64,000 bases of DNA from NCBI RefSeq assembly GCF_036330325.1, contig NZ_JAZDRO010000001.1, positions 984,871 to 1,048,870 on the forward strand, in the 5' to 3' direction. The translations under genes and the position numbers were made by a program. Below are positions 51,502 to 59,799 of this stretch, in pieces. Below the pieces are notes generated by a model. That model was not told the DNA's origin. It was given only the letters and a program-made list of their open reading frames with translations, and made no database searches. This DNA comes from Hyphobacterium marinum. GTDB taxonomy: Bacteria; Pseudomonadota; Alphaproteobacteria; Caulobacterales; Maricaulaceae. The number at the start of each line of letters is the position of its first letter. Position 1 is the stretch's first letter.

Positions 51502-52068
51502 TCAGGCGTGACCGGAAACCGCTGACAGGCGTTTGGGATCTACGCCGAGCGTGCGCAGGGCGAGCGCCCATTTGTCTTCGAACGCATCATCGAAGATCAG
51601 CGCTTCGTCCGGTTCCGCAACAAGCCAGGCATTGGCCTGAAGCTCGTCATCGAGTTGGCCCGCGCCCCAGCCTGCATACCCCAGAGCCAGGACCGCACGG
51701 CGCGGCGCCTCTTCGGAGGCCATGGCGGCCAGGATCTCCTTGGTGGCGGTCAGGGCGAGGTCATCCCCGACGGGCAGGGTCGCCTCATCAGCCCCGAATT
51801 CGCGGGTATGCAGCACGAATCCGCGATCCCGGTCGACCGGTCCGCCATCAAGGACCGGACGGTCGGGGACACGGATCGAGCCTTCGATGCCGAGCTGTTT
51901 GAACAGGGTCGGCAGGCGCAGATCGCGCACCGGCTTGTTCAGCGTGATGCCCATGGCGTGTTCGTCGCTGTGATCGCAGACAAAGATCACCGCGCGGTCA
52001 AAGCGCGGATCACCGATCGCCGGACTGGCGATCAGGATTTTGCCTTTCAGATAAGACCCGCTTGCCAT
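51502..52068 (-). CDS. YqgE/AlgH family protein
   Basis: A 188-aa protein of the DUF179/AlgH family. It has GKILIASPAIGDPRFDRAVIFVCDHSDEHAMGITLNKP at the N-terminus (key: ASP-GDPRF, GITLNKP) and VLALGYAGWGAGQLDDEL (conserved GYAGWGAGQL). Function is not settled; regulatory roles have been claimed in Pseudomonas. It ends 4 bases from the EAL gene (convergent) and diverges from the peroxiredoxin gene across 138 bases. Confidence 0.94.
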   Translation of the reverse strand: MASGSYLKGKILIASPAIGDPRFDRAVIFVCDHSDEHAMGITLNKPVRDLRLPTLFKQLGIEGSIRVPDRPVLDGGPVDRDRGFVLHTREFGADEATLPVGDDLALTATKEILAAMASEEAPRRAVLALGYAGWGAGQLDDELQANAWLVAEPDEALIFDDAFEDKWALALRTLGVDPKRLSAVSGHA

Positions 52069-52206
52069 TTTGAATTTGCCGCCTTCCAGCCTCGGCCCCG
52101 TATCATTGCGCCGATATGGGGACAGGTCCAGTCGGGTTCCCGCTTCCTTCGTGTCCTACAAAAGAGTGTAATCACCTTCGAACCGAGAATCAGGAGCGAT
52201 TTCGAC

Positions 52207-52689
52207 ATGAGCATTTCCGTAGGCGACCGCCTTCCCGAAGCGACATTCGGCATCATGACGGCTGACGGCCCGTCTCAGGTTTCAACGGCTGACGCCTTTG
52301 CCGGCAAAACGGTGGCGCTGTTCGCCGTTCCGGGGGCGTTCACGCCAACCTGTTCAGCCAAACACCTGCCGGGCTTCGTCCAGAAGGCCGATGAACTGAA
52401 AGCCAAGGGTGTCGACGCCATTGCCTGCACCTCGGTCAACGACGTCTTCGTCATGGGGGCCTGGGGCAAAGACCAGGGCGCAGGTGAGGACGTGATGATG
52501 CTGGCTGATGGCAATGGCGATTTCGCCAAGGCCGTGGGCCTGACCATGGACGGGTCCGGCTTCGGCATGGGCACGCGCTCGCAGCGCTATTCCATGCTGA
52601 TCGAGGACGGGGTCGTCAAACAGCTCAATGTCGAACAACCGGGTGATTTCCGGGTCTCGACCGCCGAGCATATGCTGTCGCAGCTCTAG
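52207..52689 (+). CDS. Peroxiredoxin, Prx5 type
   Basis: A 160-aa thiol peroxidase. The peroxidatic cysteine is in PGAFTPTCSAKHLPGF (about Cys48), and a second cysteine lies in DAIACTSVND. The family context (FAVPGAFTP, MLADGNGDFAKAVG, RSQRYSMLIEDG) matches Prx5/AhpE-like, glutathione- or thioredoxin-linked enzymes. The ATG at MSISVGDRLPE fits; the long upstream frame runs antisense to algH. Confidence 0.94.
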   Translation: MSISVGDRLPEATFGIMTADGPSQVSTADAFAGKTVALFAVPGAFTPTCSAKHLPGFVQKADELKAKGVDAIACTSVNDVFVMGAWGKDQGAGEDVMMLADGNGDFAKAVGLTMDGSGFGMGTRSQRYSMLIEDGVVKQLNVEQPGDFRVSTAEHMLSQL

Positions 52690-52716
52690 CGCCAGCGAGC
52701 AGGGAGGGAAGGTAGA

Positions 52717-53673
52717 ATGGGTACGCTGATCTTTATCGGTGTCGTCGTCATCCTGGCGCTGGTGCTGGTGACGTCGACCATCAAGGTGGTTCCGCAGAGT
52801 ATGGAATACACGCTGGAGCGCTTCGGCCGCTTCACGCGCAAGATGGGGCCAGGCCTCCACTTCATCGTGCCCTTCTTCGACAAGGTCCGGTACAAGATCA
52901 ACATGCGCGAGCGCGTGCTGGACGTGCCCAAGCAGGAGGTCATCACCAAGGACAACGCGATGGTGTCGGTGGACGCCGTCGTCTTCATCCAGGTGATGGA
53001 AGCGGCCCGCGCGGCCTATGAAGTCGACAATCTCGATTTCTCCATCGTCAACCTCGCCATGACGAATGTGCGGACCGTGGTCGGCTCGATGGACCTCGAC
53101 CAGGTGCTGTCGAACCGCGACGACATCAACGCCCGCCTGCTTTCGGTCATCGACGCGGCGACCAATCCCTGGGGCGTGAAAGTGACCCGGATCGAAATCC
53201 GCGACCTATCACCGCCGCCGGACATCACCGAAGCGATGGCCCGTCAGATGAAAGCCGAGCGCCTGAAGCGTGCCGAAATCCTGGAAGCCGAAGGCCAGAA
53301 GCAGTCCGAAATCCTGCGGGCCGAAGGTGAAAAACAATCCCAGATCCTGGAAGCCGAAGGCCGGCGTGAAGCCGCTTTCCGCGACGCCGAGGCCCGCGAA
53401 CGCCTCGCCGAAGCCGAAGCGAAAGCCACCGAAATGGTGTCGAAATCCATCGCCGAAGGCGACCTCAACGCGGTCAACTACTTCCTCGGCCAGAAATATG
53501 TCGAAGCCTTCGCCAAGCTGGCCGAGAGCGATCAGCAGAAGACGGTGATCATTCCGGCCGAATTCTCCAACATCGTCTCCACGGTGATGGGGGTTGGCGA
53601 GCTGGCCAAGGCGGCGCGTGATGCCGCCGGTGACGCGGCCCGGGCGCGGACCTCCGTGCCCCCGGCCGAATAG
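52717..53673 (+). CDS. SPFH/stomatin-like membrane protein (QmcA type)
   Basis: A 318-aa protein with an N-terminal membrane helix (3-22), an SPFH domain (KVVPQSMEYTLERFGRF onward to about 190), then a long charged coiled coil with repeating EAEGQKQSEILRAEGE-type units (190-250). It forms membrane-bound oligomers and partners with NfeD, whose gene follows 13 bases later. Likely role in membrane microdomains and protein quality control. Confidence 0.94.
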   Translation: MGTLIFIGVVVILALVLVTSTIKVVPQSMEYTLERFGRFTRKMGPGLHFIVPFFDKVRYKINMRERVLDVPKQEVITKDNAMVSVDAVVFIQVMEAARAAYEVDNLDFSIVNLAMTNVRTVVGSMDLDQVLSNRDDINARLLSVIDAATNPWGVKVTRIEIRDLSPPPDITEAMARQMKAERLKRAEILEAEGQKQSEILRAEGEKQSQILEAEGRREAAFRDAEARERLAEAEAKATEMVSKSIAEGDLNAVNYFLGQKYVEAFAKLAESDQQKTVIIPAEFSNIVSTVMGVGELAKAARDAAGDAARARTSVPPAE

Positions 53674-53686
53674 CGGAGGGCGATGT

Positions 53687-54154
53687 ATGGACCTGGTAAT
53701 CGAATTCCTGCAGGGACTGAATATCTGGTGGTGGCTCGGTCTGGCCGGTGTGCTGCTGATCGGGGAGCTGATCACCGGCACGACCTATCTGCTCTGGCCG
53801 GCCGCTGCGGCCCTGATCACCGGACTGCTGACCCTGCCCTTTATCGGCATCGACTGGCCGATCCAGCTCCTGGTGTTTTCGGTCGTCTCGGTGGCGCTGC
53901 TCTATATCGGCGACCGCTTCGTCAAACCGCGTCTGAAATCGGGAAGCGAATCCGGTCTCAACACGCGGGCCACCTATCTGGTCGGCGAACGGGTAACGGT
54001 CGTCGGGGCTTTCTCCGGCGGAAAGGGCCGGGTGCGCCATGGCGACACCGAATGGACGGCCCGGACCGAAGACGGCGCAGACATCAATCCGGGTGACCGG
54101 GCGACGGTCCGCGCGGTCGACGGCACCACGCTGGTGCTGGCCTCCGAAGCCTAG
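53687..54154 (+). CDS. NfeD family membrane protein
   Basis: A 155-aa short NfeD: two or three membrane helices (about 15-80) and a C-terminal OB-fold (GERVTVVGAFSGGKGRVRHGDTEW, GDRATVRAVDGTTLVL; key residues given in two blocks). It is the usual partner of SPFH/QmcA proteins. The start ATGGACCTG follows GGAGGG. Its stop overlaps the convergent hypothetical gene's stop in a CTAG. Confidence 0.93.
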   Translation: MDLVIEFLQGLNIWWWLGLAGVLLIGELITGTTYLLWPAAAALITGLLTLPFIGIDWPIQLLVFSVVSVALLYIGDRFVKPRLKSGSESGLNTRATYLVGERVTVVGAFSGGKGRVRHGDTEWTARTEDGADINPGDRATVRAVDGTTLVLASEA

Positions 54155-54846
54155 TGACGGCCCGGCTGCGCGCGCGGCGTGTAGCCGGGATGGTCGGGCA
54201 GGATCCGGTCATGGGGCAGGGCGATGGTTGCAAGCGCGAACACGCCGCCTGCTCCCTCAAACACGTAGGGATCGTGTCCGAACAGGGCATGGCCGCCAAA
54301 ATCGGCATTCTCGATATAAGGCGCATAGAGCATCAGGTGGACATGGAAGCCGCCGAGGCCCGGTCCGAGATACATCGCGTCCGACATCATGTAGCTGATC
54401 GCGAACGGGGCAGGCAGCGGTATGTCGCCCGAAGCGACGGCGGCGACGACCGCGGCTTCGATGGCGTCCCGGTTCTCTCCCGCCATGAACAGCTCGGCAC
54501 GCAGAAAATGCTCGCGCATGACCGTTCGCGTGCCCTCGGCATTGAAACAGACCGGGGCGATGACGTCGGGGTTGGAGAATGTCGCCGGTGAGCCTTCGAA
54601 GGGCGCGCCGAAGCTGCGCTGAACCAGGCAGGCAAACCCGTTTGTGCCTTCACTGACCTGCTCGTATCCGCCTTCGCGCAACACGTAATAGCTGGCTTCT
54701 GTCGTGACCGCTTCGGGTGCCGCGCTGCGGGCCAGGGCCAGCTCGTAACCCTCGTCCATGAGCCAGGCCGAGACGTCGTGACCGGTTTGTGCGCCAGCGG
54801 CGGCAGACAGCAGGGCCGTTGCGGCAAGAGCGATAGCGGACCTCAT
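54151..54846 (-). CDS. Exported hypothetical protein
   Basis: A 231-aa protein with a signal peptide (MRSAIALAATALLSAAAGA). The mature part has Gly/His-rich stretches (GGFHVHLMLYAPYIENADFGGHALFGHDPYVFEGAGG, key blocks HVHLM, GGHALFGHDP) that could bind metal. I recognise no family for certain. It is coupled by a one-base overlap (TGATG) to the SRPBCC gene upstream and so belongs to the ArsR-SRPBCC operon. Confidence 0.8.
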   Translation of the reverse strand: MRSAIALAATALLSAAAGAQTGHDVSAWLMDEGYELALARSAAPEAVTTEASYYVLREGGYEQVSEGTNGFACLVQRSFGAPFEGSPATFSNPDVIAPVCFNAEGTRTVMREHFLRAELFMAGENRDAIEAAVVAAVASGDIPLPAPFAISYMMSDAMYLGPGLGGFHVHLMLYAPYIENADFGGHALFGHDPYVFEGAGGVFALATIALPHDRILPDHPGYTPRAQPGRH

Positions 54847-55286
54847 CAGCGGACCTGACCCAGTTCTTCAGCAAGGCTGGCGAGCGAGCTGTCCCAACCC
54901 TCATTGTGATTGACGGCGTCCTCTCCGACGAGGCCGTGATGCTCGACAATGAGCCGCGTGCCGTTCCCCGTGTCCTCGAAGGTCAGGTGGACCACGCTCT
55001 CTTCCCCGCGAATGCCGTCATTGTGCCAGGCCCAGGTGAACACCAGCCGGTCCGGCCGGGCGATTTCGTGATAAATACCGCTGACGTGATAGCGCTGTCC
55101 TTCCCCATTCTCCATGACGGCGTGCCAGTCCCCGCCCTGACGGGCATCGATGCCGAAATCCGCGATACGAACGCTCTGCGGGCCGAACCAGCGCGGGAAG
55201 ATGTTTGGGTCCAGCCAGGCATCAAAGACCCGTTCGCGGGGCGTATCGAAGTCTCTTTCCAGCCGGAGAAGGGTGTCAGTCGTCAT
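54846..55286 (-). CDS. SRPBCC/AHSA1 family protein
   Basis: A 146-aa protein with the START-like hydrophobic-cavity fold. It has RDFDTPRERVFDAWLDPNIFPRWFGP at the N-terminus (key: PRERVFDAW, RWFGP), YHEIARPDRLVFTWAW and a final helix (GWDSSLASLAEELG). These proteins are commonly encoded after an ArsR regulator, as here, and their ligand is unknown. The start overlaps the arsR-like gene by 11 bases. Confidence 0.92.
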   Translation of the reverse strand: MTTDTLLRLERDFDTPRERVFDAWLDPNIFPRWFGPQSVRIADFGIDARQGGDWHAVMENGEGQRYHVSGIYHEIARPDRLVFTWAWHNDGIRGEESVVHLTFEDTGNGTRLIVEHHGLVGEDAVNHNEGWDSSLASLAEELGQVR

Positions 55287-55617
55287 GGCGTGGGTCTCCT
55301 TTGGTATCCTCCTTCAGGACGGCGTCGAGGCGATCGAGGCTTTCAGTCCAGAAGCGTTCATGGCGGTCCAGCCAGCGCCGGACTGCCAGGATGGCGTCAG
55401 GCTTCAAGCTGATGATGCGCTGCTGCGCGACGGCTTTCCGTTCGATCAGGCCAACGCGTTCCAGTTCGCCGAAATGGCGCGAGGCCGTGGGCGGGGTCAG
55501 TGACAGGCCACGGGCCAGCGTTCCCGCAGTCTGAGCGCCATCGGCCAGTAACGCATCAAGGATGGCGATCCGGGCCGGATCGGCGAGGGCAGCGAAAATC
55601 TGGTGCGGTGCTGTCAT
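55276..55617 (-). CDS. ArsR-family winged-helix regulator
   Basis: A 113-aa regulator. PHQIFAALADPARIAILDAL and LSLTPPTASRHFGELERVGLI (recognition helix) are typical of ArsR/SmtB. Canonical metal-binding cysteines are absent (no ELCVCD), so it probably senses something else or acts as an autorepressor for the SRPBCC and hypothetical genes. The start at MTAPHQIF fits the family; the upstream extension is AT-rich and probably the promoter. Confidence 0.92.
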   Translation of the reverse strand: MTAPHQIFAALADPARIAILDALLADGAQTAGTLARGLSLTPPTASRHFGELERVGLIERKAVAQQRIISLKPDAILAVRRWLDRHERFWTESLDRLDAVLKEDTKGDPRHDD

Positions 55618-55801
55618 GATTTCGTATTTCCGTAATAATGGAAATAAATAAACATACCTTGCCAGAAGACGCAAGCTCTAGGTTGGAGGAGGCCGCCTCC
55701 CCTGAACCGGGGATGGCGGACCATGGCGGCGTTTTCCTATCCAGACCCGTGACGAGGGTATTTGCCGGCGGCGCGCCGGTCTGACGAAGGGAGAGACGTC
55801 C

Positions 55802-56308
55802 ATGTTCAAACAGATTGCCATTGCCGCCGTGATTGCAGCGGGGAACGGTTCCGCCATGGCCCAGCAAAGCCAGGTCATCCTGCTGGGTGATTCCGCGATG
55901 TCCTGCTCGGAAATCATTGTTGCCGCGACTGAAGCCACCGAAATTCTCGGCGGCGCGCCTGAAGGCGGTGTGTTCTCCAGCGAACAAGCGATCAACACCG
56001 CGACGGGCCTGGCCATGCAGGGCGCGATCCATTCAGGCATTGGCCGTGCCGTACCGGGGATTGGTGCAGTTGGCGGACTGCTTGGCCGTGCGGCCCGTGC
56101 TCGCCGGGAAGAAGAGGAGGCCCGCCAGCAGGTCGCCGAACGCCGCTGGTACTACCTCAACGGGCTTTACGAGGGCCGGATGTGCGACGACGTCCTGCGC
56201 CAGGAAGCCGCGGCTCAGGCGCTGGCTGACTCCCAGCCGCCGCAGACCGAGCCGGTTTCAGCGGAAGCGGTGGCCGTCGCCGCTGAAACCCCGGCTGATA
56301 CCGAATAG
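55802..56308 (+). CDS. Exported hypothetical protein with glycine-zipper-like segment
   Basis: A 168-aa protein with a signal peptide ending SAMAQ. The mature N-terminus QVILLGDSAMSC resembles those of the two 185-aa TPR-like proteins. Next come a Gly/Ala-rich hydrophobic stretch (IGRAVPGIGAVGGLLGRAAR, about 80-99), a charged helix and an Ala/Glu/Pro tail. Two cysteines are present (SCSE, MCDD). The start follows GGGAGAGA. Function unknown. Confidence 0.75.
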   Translation: MFKQIAIAAVIAAGNGSAMAQQSQVILLGDSAMSCSEIIVAATEATEILGGAPEGGVFSSEQAINTATGLAMQGAIHSGIGRAVPGIGAVGGLLGRAARARREEEEARQQVAERRWYYLNGLYEGRMCDDVLRQEAAAQALADSQPPQTEPVSAEAVAVAAETPADTE

Positions 56309-56338
56309 AAATTGAGGACCAGGGGAGGGGAGTCGCCA

Positions 56339-56364
56339 ACCGGCCGGAGCCTGCTCCGGCCGGT
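56339..56364 (+). terminator. Hairpin between convergent genes
   Basis: ACCGGCCGGAGC and GCTCCGGCCGGT pair over 12 bases with a 2-base spacer. It lies 30 bases after the hypothetical gene's stop and 5 bases after the end of phzF, and could end both transcripts. No clear T-run. Confidence 0.55.
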
Positions 56365-56369
56365 CCGGG

Positions 56370-57263
56370 TCAAAGCTCGAACGTGCCCTCGAAGACGGTC
56401 ACAGCCGAACCGGCGATCCGGACCTCTGCGACCTTTCCGCCGGATTTGCTGGCCCTGGCCAGAATGCGGCTTGGACGGCCCATCTCGACGCCCTGGGCAA
56501 TCTCAAGGCTGATCTCGCCATCGGAGCGTTGATCAAGCGAGGCGGTCAGACCCATCAGGGCCGCACAGGCGCTACCCGTGGCCGGATCCTCCGGTACGCC
56601 ATCAAGCGGGCCGAACATGCGGGCCGCCGCGTGGCCGTCGCCGGTCATCACATAGATCATGACATCGTGGGCATGGGCCGGAAGGGCATGAAAGGCCTTG
56701 ACCGGACCGGGAGCGGCGCGCCGCAGCGCGTCCATCGAGGCAATTTCGGCGATGGTGAAGGGCAGGCCGACCGACGCTGTCAGTGGCACATGCCGAGATG
56801 TCAGAATGTCCGCGGCGGACAGTCCGGTGCTGCGCGCGACGGCTTCAATGTCCACCGGCTCTCCGGTGCTGAAAGGTTCGGGCGCGGTGCATTCGGCCTC
56901 GATCGTTCCAGTTGCAGGCCGCCGGATATCGATACGCACCAGGCCGGCTTTTTCTTCGAAGCGCAGGGTCTCGCCGACGCGGCGATCAAACAGCGCACCC
57001 AGATGTGTCGCGGCAATGGCACTGCCGATATTGGGGTGGCCCGCGAAAGGGACTTCGCGTGCCGGGGTGAAAATCCGCAGGACGGCGTCGTTTTCCGAAT
57101 TGTCCGGCGGTAGGAAAAAGCTTGTCTCGGAATAGTTGAACTCGCCTGCGATGGCCTGCATCTGCGCCGTTGTCAGGCCCTGGGCGTCGAATACGACGCC
57201 GAGCGGATTGCCGCCGAAGACCTGGTCGGTGAACACGTCCATCGTGACGAAACGGCGCTTCAT
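56370..57263 (-). CDS. PhzF family isomerase/epimerase
   Basis: A 297-aa protein with the duplicated diaminopimelate-epimerase-like fold. Key elements are VFGGNPLGVVFD, the catalytic Glu46 in NYSETSFFLP, FAGHPNIGSA and a second-half DPATGSACAALMG. Phenazine genes are absent, so the substrate is unknown. Probably cytoplasmic and monocistronic. Confidence 0.93.
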   Translation of the reverse strand: MKRRFVTMDVFTDQVFGGNPLGVVFDAQGLTTAQMQAIAGEFNYSETSFFLPPDNSENDAVLRIFTPAREVPFAGHPNIGSAIAATHLGALFDRRVGETLRFEEKAGLVRIDIRRPATGTIEAECTAPEPFSTGEPVDIEAVARSTGLSAADILTSRHVPLTASVGLPFTIAEIASMDALRRAAPGPVKAFHALPAHAHDVMIYVMTGDGHAAARMFGPLDGVPEDPATGSACAALMGLTASLDQRSDGEISLEIAQGVEMGRPSRILARASKSGGKVAEVRIAGSAVTVFEGTFEL

Positions 57264-57382
57264 GGCGGCCTCCGGCTTTCAGTAAAAATCAATCAAGGGA
57301 TCACCCAAACGGGGGATACCGGACCCGGCCCGGAGCCGTCTAATAACGAACTGTGTCGCAAACGACGGTTTGCGGGGCAATC

Positions 57383-57415
57383 AGAGGCGGGCGTTCCCGA
57401 TAGACGCCCGCCTCT
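57383..57415 (-). terminator. Hairpin terminator after rnhA
   Basis: AGAGGCGGGCGT and ACGCCCGCCTCT form a 12-bp stem with a 9-base loop, directly abutting the rnhA stop at 57417. A T-rich TTCATTT follows on the + strand only, so leftward termination may be weaker than the stem suggests. Confidence 0.6.
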
Positions 57416-57416
57416 T

Positions 57417-57884
57417 TCATTTGCCGTCCGGCAAGACCAGCTGGATGCCTTCACGGGCGAGTTCGTCTGCGCGCTCATTGCCGGGGTCACCGGCATGGCC
57501 CTTGACCCAATGCCAATCGACGCTGTGGCGTGACGCTACGGCGTCCAGCCGCTTCCAGAGATCGTCATTCTTGACCGGCTTCTTCGCGGCGGTCTTCCAG
57601 CCATTGCGCTTCCAGCCGTGAATCCACCTGGTGACGCCATCGCGGACATAGACGCTGTCGGTCACGAGTTTGACCGTTCGCCCGTCCTTTTTCAGCGCTT
57701 CCAGCGCCTGGATCGCGGCCATTAGCTCCATGCGGTTGTTGGTGGTTTCCAGCTCGCCGCCCTTCAACTCCTTGCGGTGACCATTCCATTCGAGGATCGC
57801 GCCCCAGCCGCCCGGCCCGGGATTGCCCGAACAGGCCCCGTCCGTGTGGATCGTGATCAGTCCTGCCGGTGCGCGCGCACTCAT
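57417..57884 (-). CDS. rnhA: Ribonuclease HI
   Basis: A 155-aa enzyme that removes the RNA strand of RNA-DNA hybrids. The carboxylate set is complete: Asp14 (HTDGACSGNPG), Glu53 (NRMELMAA), Asp76 (VTDSVYV) and Asp140 (ERADELA), with catalytic His130 in WVKGHAG. The basic protrusion WKRNGWKTAAKKPVKN is present. Its ATG overlaps the stop of the SnoaL-like gene. Confidence 0.97.
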   Translation of the reverse strand: MSARAPAGLITIHTDGACSGNPGPGGWGAILEWNGHRKELKGGELETTNNRMELMAAIQALEALKKDGRTVKLVTDSVYVRDGVTRWIHGWKRNGWKTAAKKPVKNDDLWKRLDAVASRHSVDWHWVKGHAGDPGNERADELAREGIQLVLPDGK

Positions 57885-58267
57885 CCGGCCAGCCCTTTTC
57901 GCAGGGCGTCTTCAGCGGACAGGCCTTGCTGCTTCAGGAAGGTCAGGCGGTCCCAATAGCCGCGCTGGAACACGATCAGCCCATCCCTGACCTGGAAAAA
58001 GCCGCATCCGCGCAGACCCTTGGGATCACGCCATTCCAGAATCGCCCAGTCGGAATCCTCGAAAAGGTTCTCCACGATGCAGAACATGTCCGCCCCGGCG
58101 AATTCTGTTTCGAGCATGTCGCGGATCGCCTCGCGCCCTTTCACCGGGTCGGTATTGACCTGGTGGTTGACAGCGTTGTCGGCATAGAGCTCGGCCACGG
58201 CATCGGCATCACCGGTATTGAAGGCATCGACCCACTGGCTGACCACGTCCCGCGGAGATCGGCTCAT
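57881..58267 (-). CDS. SnoaL/NTF2-like protein
   Basis: A 128-aa cone-shaped NTF2-fold protein: VSQWVDAFNTGDADAVAELYADNAV (key: DAFNTGDADAVAELY) and a beta-sheet with WDRLTFLKQQ at the end. These small proteins bind or convert diverse ligands, and the function here is unknown. It is coupled by 4-base overlaps to the DUF1801 gene before it and to rnhA after it. Confidence 0.88.
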   Translation of the reverse strand: MSRSPRDVVSQWVDAFNTGDADAVAELYADNAVNHQVNTDPVKGREAIRDMLETEFAGADMFCIVENLFEDSDWAILEWRDPKGLRGCGFFQVRDGLIVFQRGYWDRLTFLKQQGLSAEDALRKGLAG

Positions 58268-58692
58268 GACGGACCCACCGGGTAAGTCTCGCCGAGGTCT
58301 TTTACCCCGGCCTTGATCAGCTCGGCGAGGACATCGAGATCGATATCCGCAAGCTTGTTGACGTAGAGACATGATTTACCCAGCGAATGCTTGCCGAGGC
58401 GATCCAGGATCGGGCCATAATCGGAATAGCCCGGCATGATGTAGAAGACGAGTTTCGCCTTGCGCGGCGAGAAGCCCGTGGCCAGGGAGTCGCCTTCCCG
58501 CCCGCTGTCATATTTGTAGTGATACTGCCCGAAGCCGATGATGGACGGCCCCCACATGCGGGCTGTCCAGCCTGTCGTCTTCTCGAAGAGCGTGACCAAC
58601 TGTGCGGCCTCATCTCGCCGCCGGGCCGGTTCCACACTGGCGATAAAGTCGGCGACGGGCGTGCCCGTTGCCTGCGTCTTGTTCTCGGCCAT
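58264..58692 (-). CDS. DUF1801 family protein
   Basis: A 142-aa protein with the DUF1801 layout: VADFIASVEPARRRDEAAQLV at the N-terminus (given as VADFIASV and RRRDEA), ARMWGPSIIGFGQYHYKY, FSPRKAKLVFYIM and CLYVNKLADIDLDVL. Function unknown. It heads the coupled DUF1801-SnoaL-rnhA chain, 38 bases from the ispH stop. Confidence 0.9.
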   Translation of the reverse strand: MAENKTQATGTPVADFIASVEPARRRDEAAQLVTLFEKTTGWTARMWGPSIIGFGQYHYKYDSGREGDSLATGFSPRKAKLVFYIMPGYSDYGPILDRLGKHSLGKSCLYVNKLADIDLDVLAELIKAGVKDLGETYPVGPS

Positions 58693-58730
58693 GGTCTGCC
58701 TCCCGGGTGTCGTGGCGTATGCTGCGCGGT

Positions 58731-59678
58731 TCAGGCGACAAGGCGCGGCAGTTTGAAGACGACATTCTCGTCAGTGACGCGCAATTCCTCAACCGCGAGG
58801 TCAAAGCGGTCCTCAAACGCCGCGATCAGGTTTTCAACGAGGCTTTCCGGTGCGGATGCTCCAGCTGTGATCCCGACCGTTGCCGCGCCGTCCAGTTCGC
58901 GCCAGTCGATCGCGCGTGAATCCTCGATCAGGGCGGCCTTGCCGGCACCGGCACGCAGCGCGACCTCGACAAGGCGCTTGGAATTCGACGAGGTCTCAGA
59001 GCCGATCACCAGGACGATGTCGCAATCGGCCGCGAGTGCCTTGACCGCAGCCTGGCGGTTGGTCGTCGCATAGCAGATGTCTTCCTTGTGCGGCGCGGCG
59101 ATCTCGGGGAAGCGGCGCTGCAACTCGCCGACGATTTCGGCGGTGTCGTCGACCGAGAGCGTGGTCTGGGTGACGAAAGACAGTTTCGCCGGGTCGCGCG
59201 GGGTGAAGCTGCGCGCATCCTCGACGGTCTCAACAAGGGCGATGGCACCTTCGGGCAGCTGGCCCATTGTGCCAATGACTTCGGGGTGGCCGGCATGTCC
59301 GATCAGGACGATCTCGCGGCCGGCCTTGTAGTGGCGTTCGGCCTCGACATGGACTTTTGAGACCAGCGGACAGGTCGCGTCGACATAGATCATCTCGCGC
59401 CGCGCGGCCTCTTCGGGAACATGCTTGGGAACGCCGTGGGCGGAAAACACGACGGGCCGGTCGGTCGGGCATTCGTCCAGTGATTCCACGAAGACCGCGC
59501 CCAAGCGCTCGAGGCGTTGGACGACATGCCGGTTGTGGACTATCTCGTGACGCACATAGACCGGCGCGCCGAAACGCTCGATGGCGCGTTCGACAATCTG
59601 GATGGCGCGGTCCACGCCCGCGCAAAAACCGCGCGGCGCGGCGAGAATCAGGCGGATGGGGGGCTTGCCGGAAGGCAC
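58731..59678 (-). CDS. ispH: 4-hydroxy-3-methylbut-2-enyl diphosphate reductase
   Basis: The 315-aa iron-sulfur enzyme of the last step of the MEP isoprenoid pathway. The three cluster cysteines are in RGFCAGV (Cys19), DATCPLV and ICYATTNRQ, and the catalytic Glu region QTTLSVDDT is present. The start is GTG with a GGAG about 10 bases upstream. It diverges from the lipoprotein gene at 59800 across 121 bases. Isoprenoids made here would feed ubiA and ctaB. Confidence 0.97.
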   Translation of the reverse strand: MPSGKPPIRLILAAPRGFCAGVDRAIQIVERAIERFGAPVYVRHEIVHNRHVVQRLERLGAVFVESLDECPTDRPVVFSAHGVPKHVPEEAARREMIYVDATCPLVSKVHVEAERHYKAGREIVLIGHAGHPEVIGTMGQLPEGAIALVETVEDARSFTPRDPAKLSFVTQTTLSVDDTAEIVGELQRRFPEIAAPHKEDICYATTNRQAAVKALAADCDIVLVIGSETSSNSKRLVEVALRAGAGKAALIEDSRAIDWRELDGAATVGITAGASAPESLVENLIAAFEDRFDLAVEELRVTDENVVFKLPRLVA

Positions 59679-59799
59679 GATTCTACATCTCCTGCGGGCG
59701 CGGCGTTGCAGCTACGCGGCGCGCGTCGTATGACCCCTCTAACAAAGCGTCCGGCGCGCGGAAAGTGCGCCATCCCTTCACAATGTCAGGTCTTCGTCC

